Positions 18,324-26,789 of a stretch of 64,000 nucleotides of DNA are shown one piece after another. The stretch covers positions 62,001 through 126,000 of the forward strand of contig NZ_JBDIVE010000009.1 of NCBI RefSeq assembly GCF_039631295.1. The letters run 5' to 3'. Both the position numbers and the translations under genes were made by a program. The number at the start of each line of letters is the position of its first letter. Position 1 is the first letter of the stretch. This stretch comes from Viridibacterium sediminicola (GTDB taxonomy: Bacteria; Pseudomonadota; Gammaproteobacteria; Burkholderiales; Rhodocyclaceae). The notes under the pieces were generated by a model that did not search any database, had not been told where the DNA came from, and worked only from the letters and a program-made list of their open reading frames with translations.

Positions 18324-19097
18324 TCAGCGCAGCCAGCGTGCCAGCGTGCGATCGTAATCGCCGGTCGCCTTGGACAGATGCAGCCACTGATCGACCCAGG
18401 CCTTGAACACCGTATCGCCGCGCGGCAGCAGCCAGGCCATTTCACCGTATTGCAGCGGCTTGTCCGGATTGACCGCGCAGAGGCCCGGGCGCAGCTTCTG
18501 CTGGGCGATGGTCTCGACCGATTCGGAGATCATCACATCGGCATTGCCTTTGAGGATCTCGTCGAAAATCGTCGTGTTGTCGTTGAAGATGACGATCTTC
18601 GCCTGCTTGAAGTTGGCGCGCGCAAAGCGCTCATTGCTGCCGCCCGGGTTCTCGATCACCGTCACGCTGGGCTTGTCGATGTCGGCCACGCTCTGGAATT
18701 TGGCGACGTTCTCGCACTTGGTGATCGGCGCCTTGCCATTGACCATGTATGCGGTGGTGAAAAACGCCGACTTCTGGCGCTCCAGCGTCACCGAAATACC
18801 GCCGACGGCGACATCGCACTTTTCCTGAAAATCCTTCATCAGGCTCGGCCAGGAGGATTTGATGATTTCCGCCTCGACCCCCAGCGCCTTGGCTGCGGCC
18901 TGCACCAGATCGATGTCGATGCCCTCGAAGCCGCCGTCGCTGCGCAGCACGCTGAACGGGCGATAGTCGCCCGGTGTACAGACGCGGAGCTTGCCCGCCT
19001 TCTGCACCTCATCAAGCCGGGACGTGGGCTGGACTTGCGCGACAGCCACATTGAGCGAACAGGCTGCCAGCAGCCCGAGTAGTGCACGGAATTGCAT
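18324..19097 (-). CDS. PheC-like cyclohexadienyl dehydratase / periplasmic binding-protein fold
   Basis: A 257-residue exported protein of the SBP_bac_3 fold. Segments 'TPGDYRPFS', 'SWPSLMKDF', 'GGISVTLERQ', 'APITKC', 'NPGGSNERFARANF' and 'DNTTIFDEIL' parallel Pseudomonas aeruginosa PheC, from memory, rather than an ordinary amino-acid binding protein. PheC converts prephenate or arogenate to phenylpyruvate or phenylalanine in the periplasm; its general-acid Glu appears kept as Glu195 in 'MISESVETIA'. The signal peptide ends near 'NVAVA' (residue 20), although 'LLAAC' also gives a possible lipobox. No ABC permease is adjacent, which favours an enzyme. ATG at 19097 chosen for spacing from GAGG. 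Confidence 0.65.
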   Translation of the reverse strand: MQFRALLGLLAACSLNVAVAQVQPTSRLDEVQKAGKLRVCTPGDYRPFSVLRSDGGFEGIDIDLVQAAAKALGVEAEIIKSSWPSLMKDFQEKCDVAVGGISVTLERQKSAFFTTAYMVNGKAPITKCENVAKFQSVADIDKPSVTVIENPGGSNERFARANFKQAKIVIFNDNTTIFDEILKGNADVMISESVETIAQQKLRPGLCAVNPDKPLQYGEMAWLLPRGDTVFKAWVDQWLHLSKATGDYDRTLARWLR

Positions 19098-19455
19098 CAT
19101 TACCTCGAAGAAAAATGAGTCATCGGTACGGAACGCGGGGCCCTTGGGCAACACGAATTCCATCGTCCCTTACGACAAGGGCCGATCCGTGATCCTGCGC
19201 CGAAGCGCGAGCAAGATCAACGCGTGGCCTACCCGCACCTGCGGGGCGGCGGCGTGCACAGCCGGCCTTGCGGGGCGGCGCCAATGCGCGGATCGCGACC
19301 ACTCCCAGAGGCGGCAAAAACTTGCGCGAACGGCCGCCATGCAGGCCAATGTGCGCGGATTGGCCTGCAAAAGCGGCGTTTATCGCGCTTTGCCTGGCGC
19401 AATTTGCTCGTAAAGTGGGACACTCGCAATGAACGTTCCCATGGAGGGGAAAGTC
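19098..19455. other. 358-nt gap between divergent PheC-like gene and fliW
   Basis: No open frame with family resemblance was found. The stretch should contain both divergent promoters, but no convincing -35/-10 pair or sigma-28 box is visible. Its main feature is a long perfect inverted repeat at 19340-19369, listed separately. Confidence 0.5.
19340..19369 (+). promoter_or_regulatory. Perfect 11-bp inverted repeat upstream of fliW
   Basis: TGCAGGCCAAT (19340-19350), 8-nt spacer, ATTGGCCTGCA (19359-19369). It lies 87 nt before the fliW start codon and about 245 nt before the divergent gene. It could be an operator for a dimeric repressor or an RNA hairpin in a fliW leader; there is no T-run, so it is not an intrinsic terminator. 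Confidence 0.55.
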
Positions 19456-19893
19456 ATGAAAATCGAAAGCCCGCATTACGGCAGTCTGGAAGTTGATCCC
19501 GCCAAGCTGATTTCATTCCCGGCCGGCTTGCCTGGCTTTGAGGATTGCAAGCGCTTCTCCCTGCTCGAAGTCGATAGCGCGAGCCCGGTGGCGCATCCCT
19601 CGGTGGGCGTGCTGCAGAGTGTGGATCGTCCGGAAGTGGCGTTTTCGGTCGCCGAGCCCGATCAGTTCAGCCTGCACTACGAGTTCGCACTGACCGAGGA
19701 CGAAGAACAGCTGCTGCGGGTGAGCAAGCCCGAAGATGTGGCGGTGTTCCTGATCCTGCGCCGTGATACCGATGCGACGCCGATCAAGGCCAATCTGATG
19801 GCGCCGCTGGTGATCAATGTGTCGCTACGCATCGGCATCCAGAAGGTGATTGCGCGTCTCGGTTGCGATGTGACCCTGCGCCCGGCCAACTGA
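19456..19893 (+). CDS. fliW: FliW flagellar assembly factor
   Basis: A 145-residue FliW. In many bacteria FliW binds newly made flagellin and also antagonises the RNA-binding regulator CsrA. 'LISFPAGLPGFE' near the N-terminus and 'ANLMAPLVINVSLRIGIQ' near the C-terminus are the family hallmarks. The ATG at 19456 is preceded by GGAGGGG at 19443-19449. No csrA, fliC or other flagellar gene is in the window, so it sits apart from its usual partners. Its presence implies that the organism makes flagella. Confidence 0.93.
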   Translation: MKIESPHYGSLEVDPAKLISFPAGLPGFEDCKRFSLLEVDSASPVAHPSVGVLQSVDRPEVAFSVAEPDQFSLHYEFALTEDEEQLLRVSKPEDVAVFLILRRDTDATPIKANLMAPLVINVSLRIGIQKVIARLGCDVTLRPAN

Positions 19894-19989
19894 GCCTGCC
19901 GCCGCCACGGCCTTGAACTGTCGGGCGCCAGCGCGCCAGCGGCGCGCGCCCTGCGATAAACTGCGGGCATTACCACGCAGGAGTTGCAG

Positions 19990-20370
19990 ATGCCCAGACA
20001 GATCATCGCCACCGACAAGGCGCCCGCCGCCATCGGTACCTATTCGCAGGCCGTCAAGGTCGGCGACACCGTCTATCTCTCCGGCCAGATCGGTCTCGAT
20101 CCGGTCAGCATGAGCCTGGCTGAGGGCTTCGAAGCGCAGGCCGTGCGCGTCTTCGAGAATCTCAAGGCGGTGGCCGAGGCGGCCGGCGGTTCGCTGCAGG
20201 ATGTGGTCAAGCTCAATCTGTACCTCACGGACCTGTCCAATTTCGCCCGCCTCAACGAGTTGATGGCGCAGTACTTCGCGCAACCCTATCCGGCGCGTGC
20301 CGCCATCGGTGTCGCCAGCCTGCCGCGCGGCGGGGTGGTCGAGGCCGACGCGGTCATGGTGCTGGGCTAA
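19990..20370 (+). CDS. ridA: RidA-family 2-iminobutanoate/2-iminopropanoate deaminase
   Basis: A 126-residue RidA (YjgF/UK114) protein that hydrolyses reactive enamine/imine products of PLP enzymes. Motifs 'APAAIGTYSQAVKVGDTVYLSGQI' (quoted in parts: IGTYSQA, YLSGQIGLDP), 'LKAVAEAAGGSLQDVVK' and the C-terminal 'YPARAAIGVASLPRGG' with the substrate-binding Arg are present. Start chosen at the ATG 6 nt after AGGAG (19979-19983). It is followed by a GNAT gene after 3 nt. Confidence 0.93.
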   Translation: MPRQIIATDKAPAAIGTYSQAVKVGDTVYLSGQIGLDPVSMSLAEGFEAQAVRVFENLKAVAEAAGGSLQDVVKLNLYLTDLSNFARLNELMAQYFAQPYPARAAIGVASLPRGGVVEADAVMVLG

Positions 20371-20373
20371 AGC

Positions 20374-20826
20374 GTGCCGCCGGAGTTGATCCGTGCGCCG
20401 CTGGCCTCTGATCTGCCGGCCTTGCTGGCGCTCTATCAGCATCTGAATGCCGAGGATCCGCTGCTCGATGCGGCGGATCTGGCTGCGCATTGGCGCGCCA
20501 TGCTCGACAATCCGGCGCTGCATTACTTTGTCGCGGAGATCGACGGCGCCCTGGTCGCCAGCTGCACGCTGACGATCATCCCCAATCTGACGCGCAGTGC
20601 GCGGCCCTACGGCCTGATCGAGAACGTGGTGACGCATCCGGACTGGCGCCAGCGCGGCATTGCCACGCGTCTGCTCCATGCAGCACGCCAACGTGCCTGG
20701 CAGGCGCGCTGCTACAAAGTGATGCTGATGACCAGCCGCAAGGACGAGGCCACGCTGCGCTTTTACGCCCAGGCCGGTTTTGTCGCGGGGGACAAGACCG
20801 CCTTCATCGCGCGCGCCGCAGAATGA
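20374..20826 (+). CDS. GNAT-family N-acetyltransferase
   Basis: A 150-residue acetyltransferase. The acetyl-CoA binding motif A reads 'NVVTHPDWRQRGIATRLL' and a beta-alpha-beta end 'FYAQAGFVAGDKTAF' closes the domain. The apparent start is GTG at 20374, 3 nt after the ridA stop, with no clear ribosome site, so translational coupling is likely. Its stop overlaps the recG start. The substrate cannot be predicted; in this context small-molecule detoxification or amino-acid acetylation are guesses. Confidence 0.85.
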   Translation: MPPELIRAPLASDLPALLALYQHLNAEDPLLDAADLAAHWRAMLDNPALHYFVAEIDGALVASCTLTIIPNLTRSARPYGLIENVVTHPDWRQRGIATRLLHAARQRAWQARCYKVMLMTSRKDEATLRFYAQAGFVAGDKTAFIARAAE

Positions 20827-22862
20827 GCGAGGCCGCGCCGCCGCCCAAGAAATCCGCACTGGCGGGCCGTCTGGCCAAGCTGGGCGTGGCGCGCGAGGCC
20901 GATCTGCTGCTGCATCTGCCGCTGCGCTATGAAGACGAAACGACGCTGACGCCGATTGCCGCTCTGCGCAGCGGTGATCCGCAGCAGGTGGAAGGGCTCG
21001 TCGAGCATGCCGAAGTGGTGCTGCGACCGCGCCGCCAGCTGGTGGTGCGCCTGCGTGACGACTCCGGCGTGCTGACTCTGCGCTTCCTCAATTTCTATCC
21101 CGCGCAGCTCAAGCAGCTTGTGCCCGGCGCGCAGATCCGCGCCTTTGGCGAAGTGCGCAGCGGCTTCTGGGGCGAGGAGATGATCCACCCGCGCACGCAG
21201 ACGGTGGCCGAAGCCAAGGCCTTGCCGCAGGCGCTGACGCCGGTGTATCCGAGCACCGCGGGGCTGGCGCAATCGGCGCTGCGCAAGCTGGTGGCGCGGG
21301 CGTTTGAGCGCTGCGCGCTGGATGACCCGCTGCCGGCCGAGCTGCGCAAAGCGCTCAAGCTGCCGGCCTGGGAGCGCAGCCTGCGCTACCTGCACCAGCC
21401 GCCGCCGGACGCCCAGCTGGCGGCGCTGGAGAGCCGCAATCATCCGGCCTGGCGCCGCATCAAGTTCGACGAATTGCTGGCCCAGCAGATCTCGCTGCGC
21501 CGCGCCTATGCCGAGCGCCGCAGCCATCGCGCCTATGCCTTGCCAGCCAAGGGCCAGCTGATCAGCCGCTTTATCGAGCAGCTGCCGTTTGCGCTGACCG
21601 GTGCGCAGCGCCGCGCGGTCGACCAGATTGCCGAGGATCTGGCCCAGGCGCATCCGATGCAGCGCCTGCTGCAAGGCGATGTCGGCAGCGGCAAGACCAT
21701 CGTCGCCGCGCTGGCCATGCTGCAGGCGGTCGAGAACGGCTATCAGGCGGCGCTGATGGCGCCGACGGAAATCCTCGCCGAACAGCATTACCAGAAGCTG
21801 CGCGGCTGGTTGGCGCCGCTGGGTCTGCAGGTCGCCTGGCTGGCCGGTTCGCAGAAAAAGCGCGAGCGCGAGGCGATGCGCCAGCTGCTGATCAGCGGCG
21901 AAGCGCTGATGGCGGTGGGCACCCACGCGCTGATCGAAGACAGCGTGCTGCTCGAGCGCCTGGGCTTGGCGGTGGTCGATGAGCAGCATCGTTTCGGTGT
22001 GCGCCAGCGCCTGGCGCTGCGCGAGAAAGTGGCCGGCGCCTTGCCGCACATGCTGATGATGAGTGCCACGCCGATTCCGCGCACCCTGGCGATGAGTTAC
22101 ATGGCTGACCTTGATGTCTCGGTACTCGACGAATTACCGCCGGGCCGCACGCCGATTGTCACGCGCCTGGTTTCGGCGGCACGGCGCGACGAGGTGATCG
22201 CCCGCGTGCGCGATGCCTGTCGCGAAGGTCGCCAGGCTTACTGGGTGTGCCCGCTGATCGAGGAGAGCGAGGCGCTGCAGCTGAAAACCGCCGAGGAAAC
22301 CTATGCCAGTCTGAGCAGCGAGCTTGCCGAGCTGAAGGTCGGCCTGGTGCACGGCCGCCTCAAACCGGCCGACAAGGCGGCGGTGATGGAAGCCTTTGTG
22401 CGCAACGCGGTGCAGGTGCTGGTGGCGACCACGGTGATCGAGGTCGGCGTGGACGTGCCGAACGCCAGCCTGATGGTGATCGAGCATGCCGAACGCTTTG
22501 GTCTGGCGCAGCTGCACCAGCTGCGTGGGCGCGTCGGGCGCGGTGCGGCCGCGTCAAGCTGTGTGCTGCTCTACGAGCAGCCGCTGTCGGAGAACGGTCG
22601 CCAGCGTCTGAAGGCGATCTACGAGAGCAGCGATGGTTTCGAGATCGCGCGGCGTGACCTGCAGCTGCGCGGGCCGGGCGAGTTCATCGGGGCACGGCAA
22701 AGCGGCGCGCAATTGCTGCGCTATGCCGATCCGGAGTTCGATGCCGATCTGGTCGAGCTGGCCCAGCAGGCGGCCAATGAAATGCTGGCGCGCTATCCGC
22801 AACAGGCCGATCAGCTGCTCGAACGCTGGTTCGGTGGCCGCGCCGAGCTGCTGAAGGCTTAG
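20823..22862 (+). CDS. recG: ATP-dependent DNA helicase RecG
   Basis: A 679-residue RecG, which remodels stalled replication forks and Holliday junctions. The N-terminal wedge/OB region (about 1-250) precedes helicase domain 1 with Walker A 'LLQGDVGSGKTIVA', the DEQH box 'VVDEQHRFGV' and motif III 'MMSATPIPRTLA'. Domain 2 carries 'VLVATTVIEVGVDVPNA' and 'QLHQLRGRVGRG'. The C-terminal region 'GFEIARRDLQLRGPGEFIG' is the TRG-type motif. ATG at 20823 overlaps the GNAT stop by 4 nt. Confidence 0.96.
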   Translation: MSEAAPPPKKSALAGRLAKLGVAREADLLLHLPLRYEDETTLTPIAALRSGDPQQVEGLVEHAEVVLRPRRQLVVRLRDDSGVLTLRFLNFYPAQLKQLVPGAQIRAFGEVRSGFWGEEMIHPRTQTVAEAKALPQALTPVYPSTAGLAQSALRKLVARAFERCALDDPLPAELRKALKLPAWERSLRYLHQPPPDAQLAALESRNHPAWRRIKFDELLAQQISLRRAYAERRSHRAYALPAKGQLISRFIEQLPFALTGAQRRAVDQIAEDLAQAHPMQRLLQGDVGSGKTIVAALAMLQAVENGYQAALMAPTEILAEQHYQKLRGWLAPLGLQVAWLAGSQKKREREAMRQLLISGEALMAVGTHALIEDSVLLERLGLAVVDEQHRFGVRQRLALREKVAGALPHMLMMSATPIPRTLAMSYMADLDVSVLDELPPGRTPIVTRLVSAARRDEVIARVRDACREGRQAYWVCPLIEESEALQLKTAEETYASLSSELAELKVGLVHGRLKPADKAAVMEAFVRNAVQVLVATTVIEVGVDVPNASLMVIEHAERFGLAQLHQLRGRVGRGAAASSCVLLYEQPLSENGRQRLKAIYESSDGFEIARRDLQLRGPGEFIGARQSGAQLLRYADPEFDADLVELAQQAANEMLARYPQQADQLLERWFGGRAELLKA

Positions 22863-22869
22863 CGTTGGC

Positions 22870-23697
22870 TTAGGCGGCGGCCAGCATCTGCTGTTCGTTG
22901 TTGCGCGCCAGTTCCACCTCTTCGAACCAGTCGTGCTGTTCCAGCACCAGATGCTCGATCAGCGGCCAGTTGAGGCTGGCGACGATGTCGCGATCATAGG
23001 TGTGGGCCTCGATGCCGAATGCAATGTGCGCCGCCAGATGCACGATGCCGGCATACGGGCAGGCCTCCGCCGCCAGCGGGCGACCGTACCAGCGCATGGC
23101 GTTGTGGATCACCGCCGGAAACTGCCAGCGGCGGGCCATCTCGGCGCCCAGCTCGCAGTGATCGAAACCCAGGTGTTCGCGTTCGATGGCGGCCAGTTCA
23201 TTGACCGACAGGTCGCGGTTTTCCTCGGCAATCTCGCGTGCCGTGCTCGGGTAGGCGAGGCTGATCAGCAGCTGGCCGATGCGGTGCATCAGCGCGGCGG
23301 TGTAGGCGAATTCGGCATTGCACTGCATGCTGCGGCCCAGCTTGCGGGCGATCTGCGCGCTGAGCGTGGCGTGGCGCCAGAAGTGGTCCAGATCGACGCC
23401 CGGCACGGTCTTGAAGGCGGCGGTAATGCCCGAGGCGATGACCAGGGTGCGCAAGGCATTGAGGCCGATCAGGGTGACGGCGTCATCAATGGCGCCAATC
23501 TTGCGGCTGACGCCATAGTGGCTGGAATTGGCCAGACGCAGCACGCGCGCACTGAGCGAGGGGTCGCGGGCGATCTGCTTGATCAGTACGCCAAGCTCGA
23601 CATCCTCGTCACTGAGGCTGCAGATCAGGGATTGCACCACGCCGGGAATGCTGGGCAGGGGCGTGGTGGTGGTGAAGAAGCGTTCGACAGGGTACAT
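22870..23697 (-). CDS. HDOD-domain signalling protein
   Basis: A 275-residue single-domain HDOD protein. The HDOD core spans about residues 10-210: 'LPSIPGVVQSLI', 'DPSLSARVLRLANSSHYG', 'IGAIDDAVTLIGLNALRTLV', 'ALMHRIGQLLI' and 'HCELGAEMARRWQFP'. HDOD proteins are degenerate relatives of HD hydrolases and act as protein-protein signalling modules linked to motility or c-di-GMP networks. It converges with recG (8 nt apart) and diverges from ubiC. Confidence 0.88.
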   Translation of the reverse strand: MYPVERFFTTTTPLPSIPGVVQSLICSLSDEDVELGVLIKQIARDPSLSARVLRLANSSHYGVSRKIGAIDDAVTLIGLNALRTLVIASGITAAFKTVPGVDLDHFWRHATLSAQIARKLGRSMQCNAEFAYTAALMHRIGQLLISLAYPSTAREIAEENRDLSVNELAAIEREHLGFDHCELGAEMARRWQFPAVIHNAMRWYGRPLAAEACPYAGIVHLAAHIAFGIEAHTYDRDIVASLNWPLIEHLVLEQHDWFEEVELARNNEQQMLAAA

Positions 23698-23801
23698 GGC
23701 AGTTTGTCTCGTCGATTGCGGAGAAAGGTTTTACGGGCGTGGCGGGCATAACTTGAATGTCTTGCCCTTTCGTACGGGTATCATGGCGGGCGTTCCCGAG
23801 A

Positions 23802-24353
23802 GTGAGTGCTGCATTGCTGAAACGCGTCTCCGGCTGGCGTCAGGTGTCTCTGCCGGCCCATCATCCCCTTTATCTCTGGCTCAGCGATGAGGCTTCGCTC
23901 ACGGCGCGGCTGGCCGCGCGTTGCACGCGCCTGACAGTACAGCTGCTCAGTCAGCGCCTGGCCCTGCCACACCCGGATGAAGCGGTCGTGCTCGGCTTGC
24001 GGCCACGCGAGCTGGCCTGCGTGCGCGAAGTCTTGCTGTGCACCGATGGCGTGGCCCAGGTCTATGCGCGCTCAATCATGCCGCGCGCCAGTCTGCGCAG
24101 TGACTGGCGCCTGTTCGGCCGCATCGGCAATCGCCCGCTCGGTTCAGCCCTGTTCGCCGACCCGCTGGTCAGCCGCTCGGCCTTGCAGAGCCGGCGTTTC
24201 GATGCGCGTGATGCGCGCTATCATCGCGCCGCCGCCTTCGCCCCGGTGCGCGCCGGGCAGTTGTGGGGGCGCCGTTCGCTGTTCATGCGCCGCGGTCTGG
24301 CGATGATCGTCTGCGAGATCTTTCTTGATGATATTGGCCAGCTGCCACGATGA
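23802..24353 (+). CDS. ubiC: Chorismate lyase (chorismate-pyruvate lyase)
   Basis: About 183 residues from a GTG at 23802; a TTG at 23757 would give 198 (E. coli UbiC has 165). It releases pyruvate from chorismate to yield 4-hydroxybenzoate, the first committed step of ubiquinone synthesis. Family wording: 'ACVREVLLCTDGVAQVYARS', 'PLGSALF', 'LWGRRSLF' and a C-terminal 'VCEIFL' strand with the active-site Glu. The start is uncertain because no ribosome site is obvious. The stop overlaps the ubiA start by 4 nt. Confidence 0.88.
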   Translation: MSAALLKRVSGWRQVSLPAHHPLYLWLSDEASLTARLAARCTRLTVQLLSQRLALPHPDEAVVLGLRPRELACVREVLLCTDGVAQVYARSIMPRASLRSDWRLFGRIGNRPLGSALFADPLVSRSALQSRRFDARDARYHRAAAFAPVRAGQLWGRRSLFMRRGLAMIVCEIFLDDIGQLPR

Positions 24354-25213
24354 ATCCCATACTCGCCCGACTTGATGCCTATCGACGCCTGATGCGCCTG
24401 GACAAACCCATCGGCACCCTGCTCTTGCTGTGGCCCACGCTGTGGGCGCTGTGGCTGGCCGGGGCGGGGCGGCCGGATCTGCAGGTGCTGCTGATCTTCG
24501 TGCTCGGCACGTTGCTGATGCGTTCGGCCGGCTGTGTGATCAATGACTGGGCTGATCGCGGCTTCGATGGCGAAGTCGAGCGCACCCGCCAGCGTCCGCT
24601 GGCGACTGGTGAAGTGCGTCCGCGCGAGGCGCTGTGGCTGGCGGCGGCGCTGGCGCTGTGTTCCTTCGTGCTGATCCTGCCGCTCAATGCGCTGGTGCTG
24701 TGGCTGTCGCTGCCGGCCTTGTTCCTCGCCGGCAGTTATCCCTTCACCAAGCGTTTTCTGGCTATTCCGCAGGCGTATCTGGGTATCGCCTTCGGCTTCG
24801 GTATTCCGATGGGTTTTGCCGCGCTGCTCGGTACGGTGCCGCCGCTGGCCTGGCTGCTGCTGCTGGCCAATGTGTTCTGGGCGGTGGCCTACGACACCGA
24901 ATATGCGATGGTCGACCGGCCCGACGATCTGCGCATCGGCATCCGTACCTCGGCCATCACCTTCGGCCGCTTCGATGTGCTGGCGGTGATGATCTGCTAC
25001 GCGCTCACCTTGGCGCTGCTGGCCGTGGTCGGCAGCCAGCTCGGGCGCGGGCCGGCGTTCTATGCCGGGCTTCTGGTGGCGGCGGCCATCGCTTGCTATC
25101 ACTACAGCCTGATCCGCACGCGTGAGCGTGCGCAATGCTTCAAGGCCTTTCTGCACAACAACTGGCTGGGCGCTGCGGTGTTCGCCGGGCTGGCGCTCGA
25201 CTATCTGATTTGA
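24350..25213 (+). CDS. ubiA: 4-hydroxybenzoate polyprenyltransferase
   Basis: A 287-residue integral membrane prenyltransferase that attaches the polyprenyl chain to 4-hydroxybenzoate, the product of the co-translated UbiC. Both Asp-rich motifs are visible: 'NDWADRGFDGEVERT' (NDxxDxxxD) and 'YDTEYAMVDRPDD' (YDTxYAMxDxxDD). Seven to nine transmembrane helices are predicted by eye. It overlaps ubiC by 4 nt. Confidence 0.95.
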   Translation: MNPILARLDAYRRLMRLDKPIGTLLLLWPTLWALWLAGAGRPDLQVLLIFVLGTLLMRSAGCVINDWADRGFDGEVERTRQRPLATGEVRPREALWLAAALALCSFVLILPLNALVLWLSLPALFLAGSYPFTKRFLAIPQAYLGIAFGFGIPMGFAALLGTVPPLAWLLLLANVFWAVAYDTEYAMVDRPDDLRIGIRTSAITFGRFDVLAVMICYALTLALLAVVGSQLGRGPAFYAGLLVAAAIACYHYSLIRTRERAQCFKAFLHNNWLGAAVFAGLALDYLI

Positions 25214-25294
25214 GCGGGCGTGCTTGGCTGCGTTTCGCCGGCACGCGATCCGGGCTAAACTGCAGACCCCAATGCAGCAAGGCAAGCCCCGCAC

Positions 25295-26758
25295 ATGAAC
25301 GCTCCGATGATCCCGCCGCTCAAATCCCTCGACACCGCCCGCGACGTCCTGCTGCAGCCCGGCGGACTGACTGAAGCTGCGCTGGGCAAGGTGCTCGGCT
25401 CGATCATGACGCACCAGGTCGATTACGCCGACCTCTACTTTCAGTACCAGCGCTCCGAGGGTTGGAGCCTGGAAGAAGGCATCGTCAAGTCCGGCAGTTT
25501 CAGCATCGAACAAGGCGTCGGCGTGCGCGCCGTGGCCGGTGATCGCACGGCCTTTGCGTATTCCGACGAGCTGAGCCTGAAGGCGCTGAGCGAGACCGCC
25601 AAGACGACGCGGGCGATTGCTGCCGCCGGCAATGCGCGCAAGGTCAAGGTGGCTGCGGCCAAGACTTCGCCGCTGCCGCTGTATGCCGACGCTGATCCGA
25701 TTGCTGCGCTCTCCGCTGTTGAAAAAGTGCGCCTGCTCGAACGCCTCGAAGCGCTGGCGCGTGCTGAAGATCCGCGCATCATCCAGGTCATGGCCTATCT
25801 GGGCGCGAGCTGGGAAGTGGTGTTGGTGGCGCGTTCCGACGGTCATATGGCCGCCGATGTGCGCCCGATGGTGCGCATCTCGCTGAGCGTGGTGATGGAA
25901 GAGGCGGGCCGCCGCGAGCAAGGTTCGGCCGGTGGTGGCGGGCGTCTGGATCTGAAGCATTTCACCGACGACAAGCTGCGCGAATACGCACGGCAGGCCG
26001 CCCACCAGGCGCGCACCAATCTCGCCGCACGGCCGGCACCGGCCGGTGCGATGACCGTGGTGCTCGGCAATGGTTGGCCGGGCATCCTGCTGCACGAGGC
26101 GATTGGCCACGGGCTGGAGGGCGATTTCAATCGCAAGGGCAGTTCGGCCTTTGCCGGCATGATCGGCAAGCAGGTCGCTGCCAAGGGCGTGACCGTGGTC
26201 GATGACGGTACGCTGGCAGATCGTCGCGGCTCGCTGACCATTGATGACGAGGGCAATCCGACGCAGCGCACCACGCTGATCGAAGACGGCATCCTCGTCG
26301 GCTACATGCAGGACATCATGAATGCGCGCCTGATGGGTGTGGCGCCGACCGGCAATGGCCGTCGCGAATCCTTCGCCCACCTGCCGATGCCGCGCATGAC
26401 CAATACCCTGATGCTCGCCGGCGACAAGGACCCGCAGGAAATCATCGCCTCCGTGGAGGACGGGCTCTACGCGGCCAACTTCGGTGGTGGCCAGGTCGAT
26501 ATCACCAGTGGCAAGTTCGTCTTTTCGGCGGCTGAAGCCTATGTGATCAAGAACGGCAAGATCGCCTACCCGGTCAAGGGCGCCACCCTGATCGGCAACG
26601 GCCCCGACGCGCTGACCCATGTCAGCATGATCGGCAATGACATGGCGCTCGATCCGGGGGTCGGCACCTGTGGCAAGGATGGTCAGAGCGTGCCGGTGGG
26701 CGTCGGCCAGCCGACCCTGCGCATGGAAGGCCTGACCGTCGGTGGCACCGGCGGCTGA
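25295..26758 (+). CDS. tldD: Metalloprotease TldD
   Basis: A 487-residue TldD, catalytic subunit of the TldD/TldE (PmbA) peptidase that degrades unfolded peptides and matures some modified peptides. The metal-binding motif HExxxH appears as 'LLHEAIGHGLEGD'. The N-terminal half ('HQVDYADLYFQ', 'GVGVRAVAGDRTAFAYSD') and C-terminal 'LTVGGTGG' fit full length (E. coli 481). No pmbA is nearby, which is normal because the two genes are often unlinked. It may be co-transcribed with ubiA, 81 nt upstream. Confidence 0.95.
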   Translation: MNAPMIPPLKSLDTARDVLLQPGGLTEAALGKVLGSIMTHQVDYADLYFQYQRSEGWSLEEGIVKSGSFSIEQGVGVRAVAGDRTAFAYSDELSLKALSETAKTTRAIAAAGNARKVKVAAAKTSPLPLYADADPIAALSAVEKVRLLERLEALARAEDPRIIQVMAYLGASWEVVLVARSDGHMAADVRPMVRISLSVVMEEAGRREQGSAGGGGRLDLKHFTDDKLREYARQAAHQARTNLAARPAPAGAMTVVLGNGWPGILLHEAIGHGLEGDFNRKGSSAFAGMIGKQVAAKGVTVVDDGTLADRRGSLTIDDEGNPTQRTTLIEDGILVGYMQDIMNARLMGVAPTGNGRRESFAHLPMPRMTNTLMLAGDKDPQEIIASVEDGLYAANFGGGQVDITSGKFVFSAAEAYVIKNGKIAYPVKGATLIGNGPDALTHVSMIGNDMALDPGVGTCGKDGQSVPVGVGQPTLRMEGLTVGGTGG

Positions 26759-26789
26759 GCGCCGCGCTGTGCTGATCTCGCTGGGACGC

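Noticed and set aside
18324..19097. Amino-acid ABC transporter binding protein
   Set aside because: The fold fits, but there is no permease or ATPase nearby and the detailed sequence follows PheC more closely; kept as an alternative only.
19400..19455. Sigma-28 flagellar promoter before fliW (TAAAGT)
   Set aside because: TAAA occurs at 19411 but there is no GCCGATAA-like element at the right distance.
24221..26620. Long minus-strand open frame opposite ubiA and tldD
   Set aside because: Low-complexity Arg/His/Gln composition and overlap with two well-recognised genes; a high-GC reading shadow.
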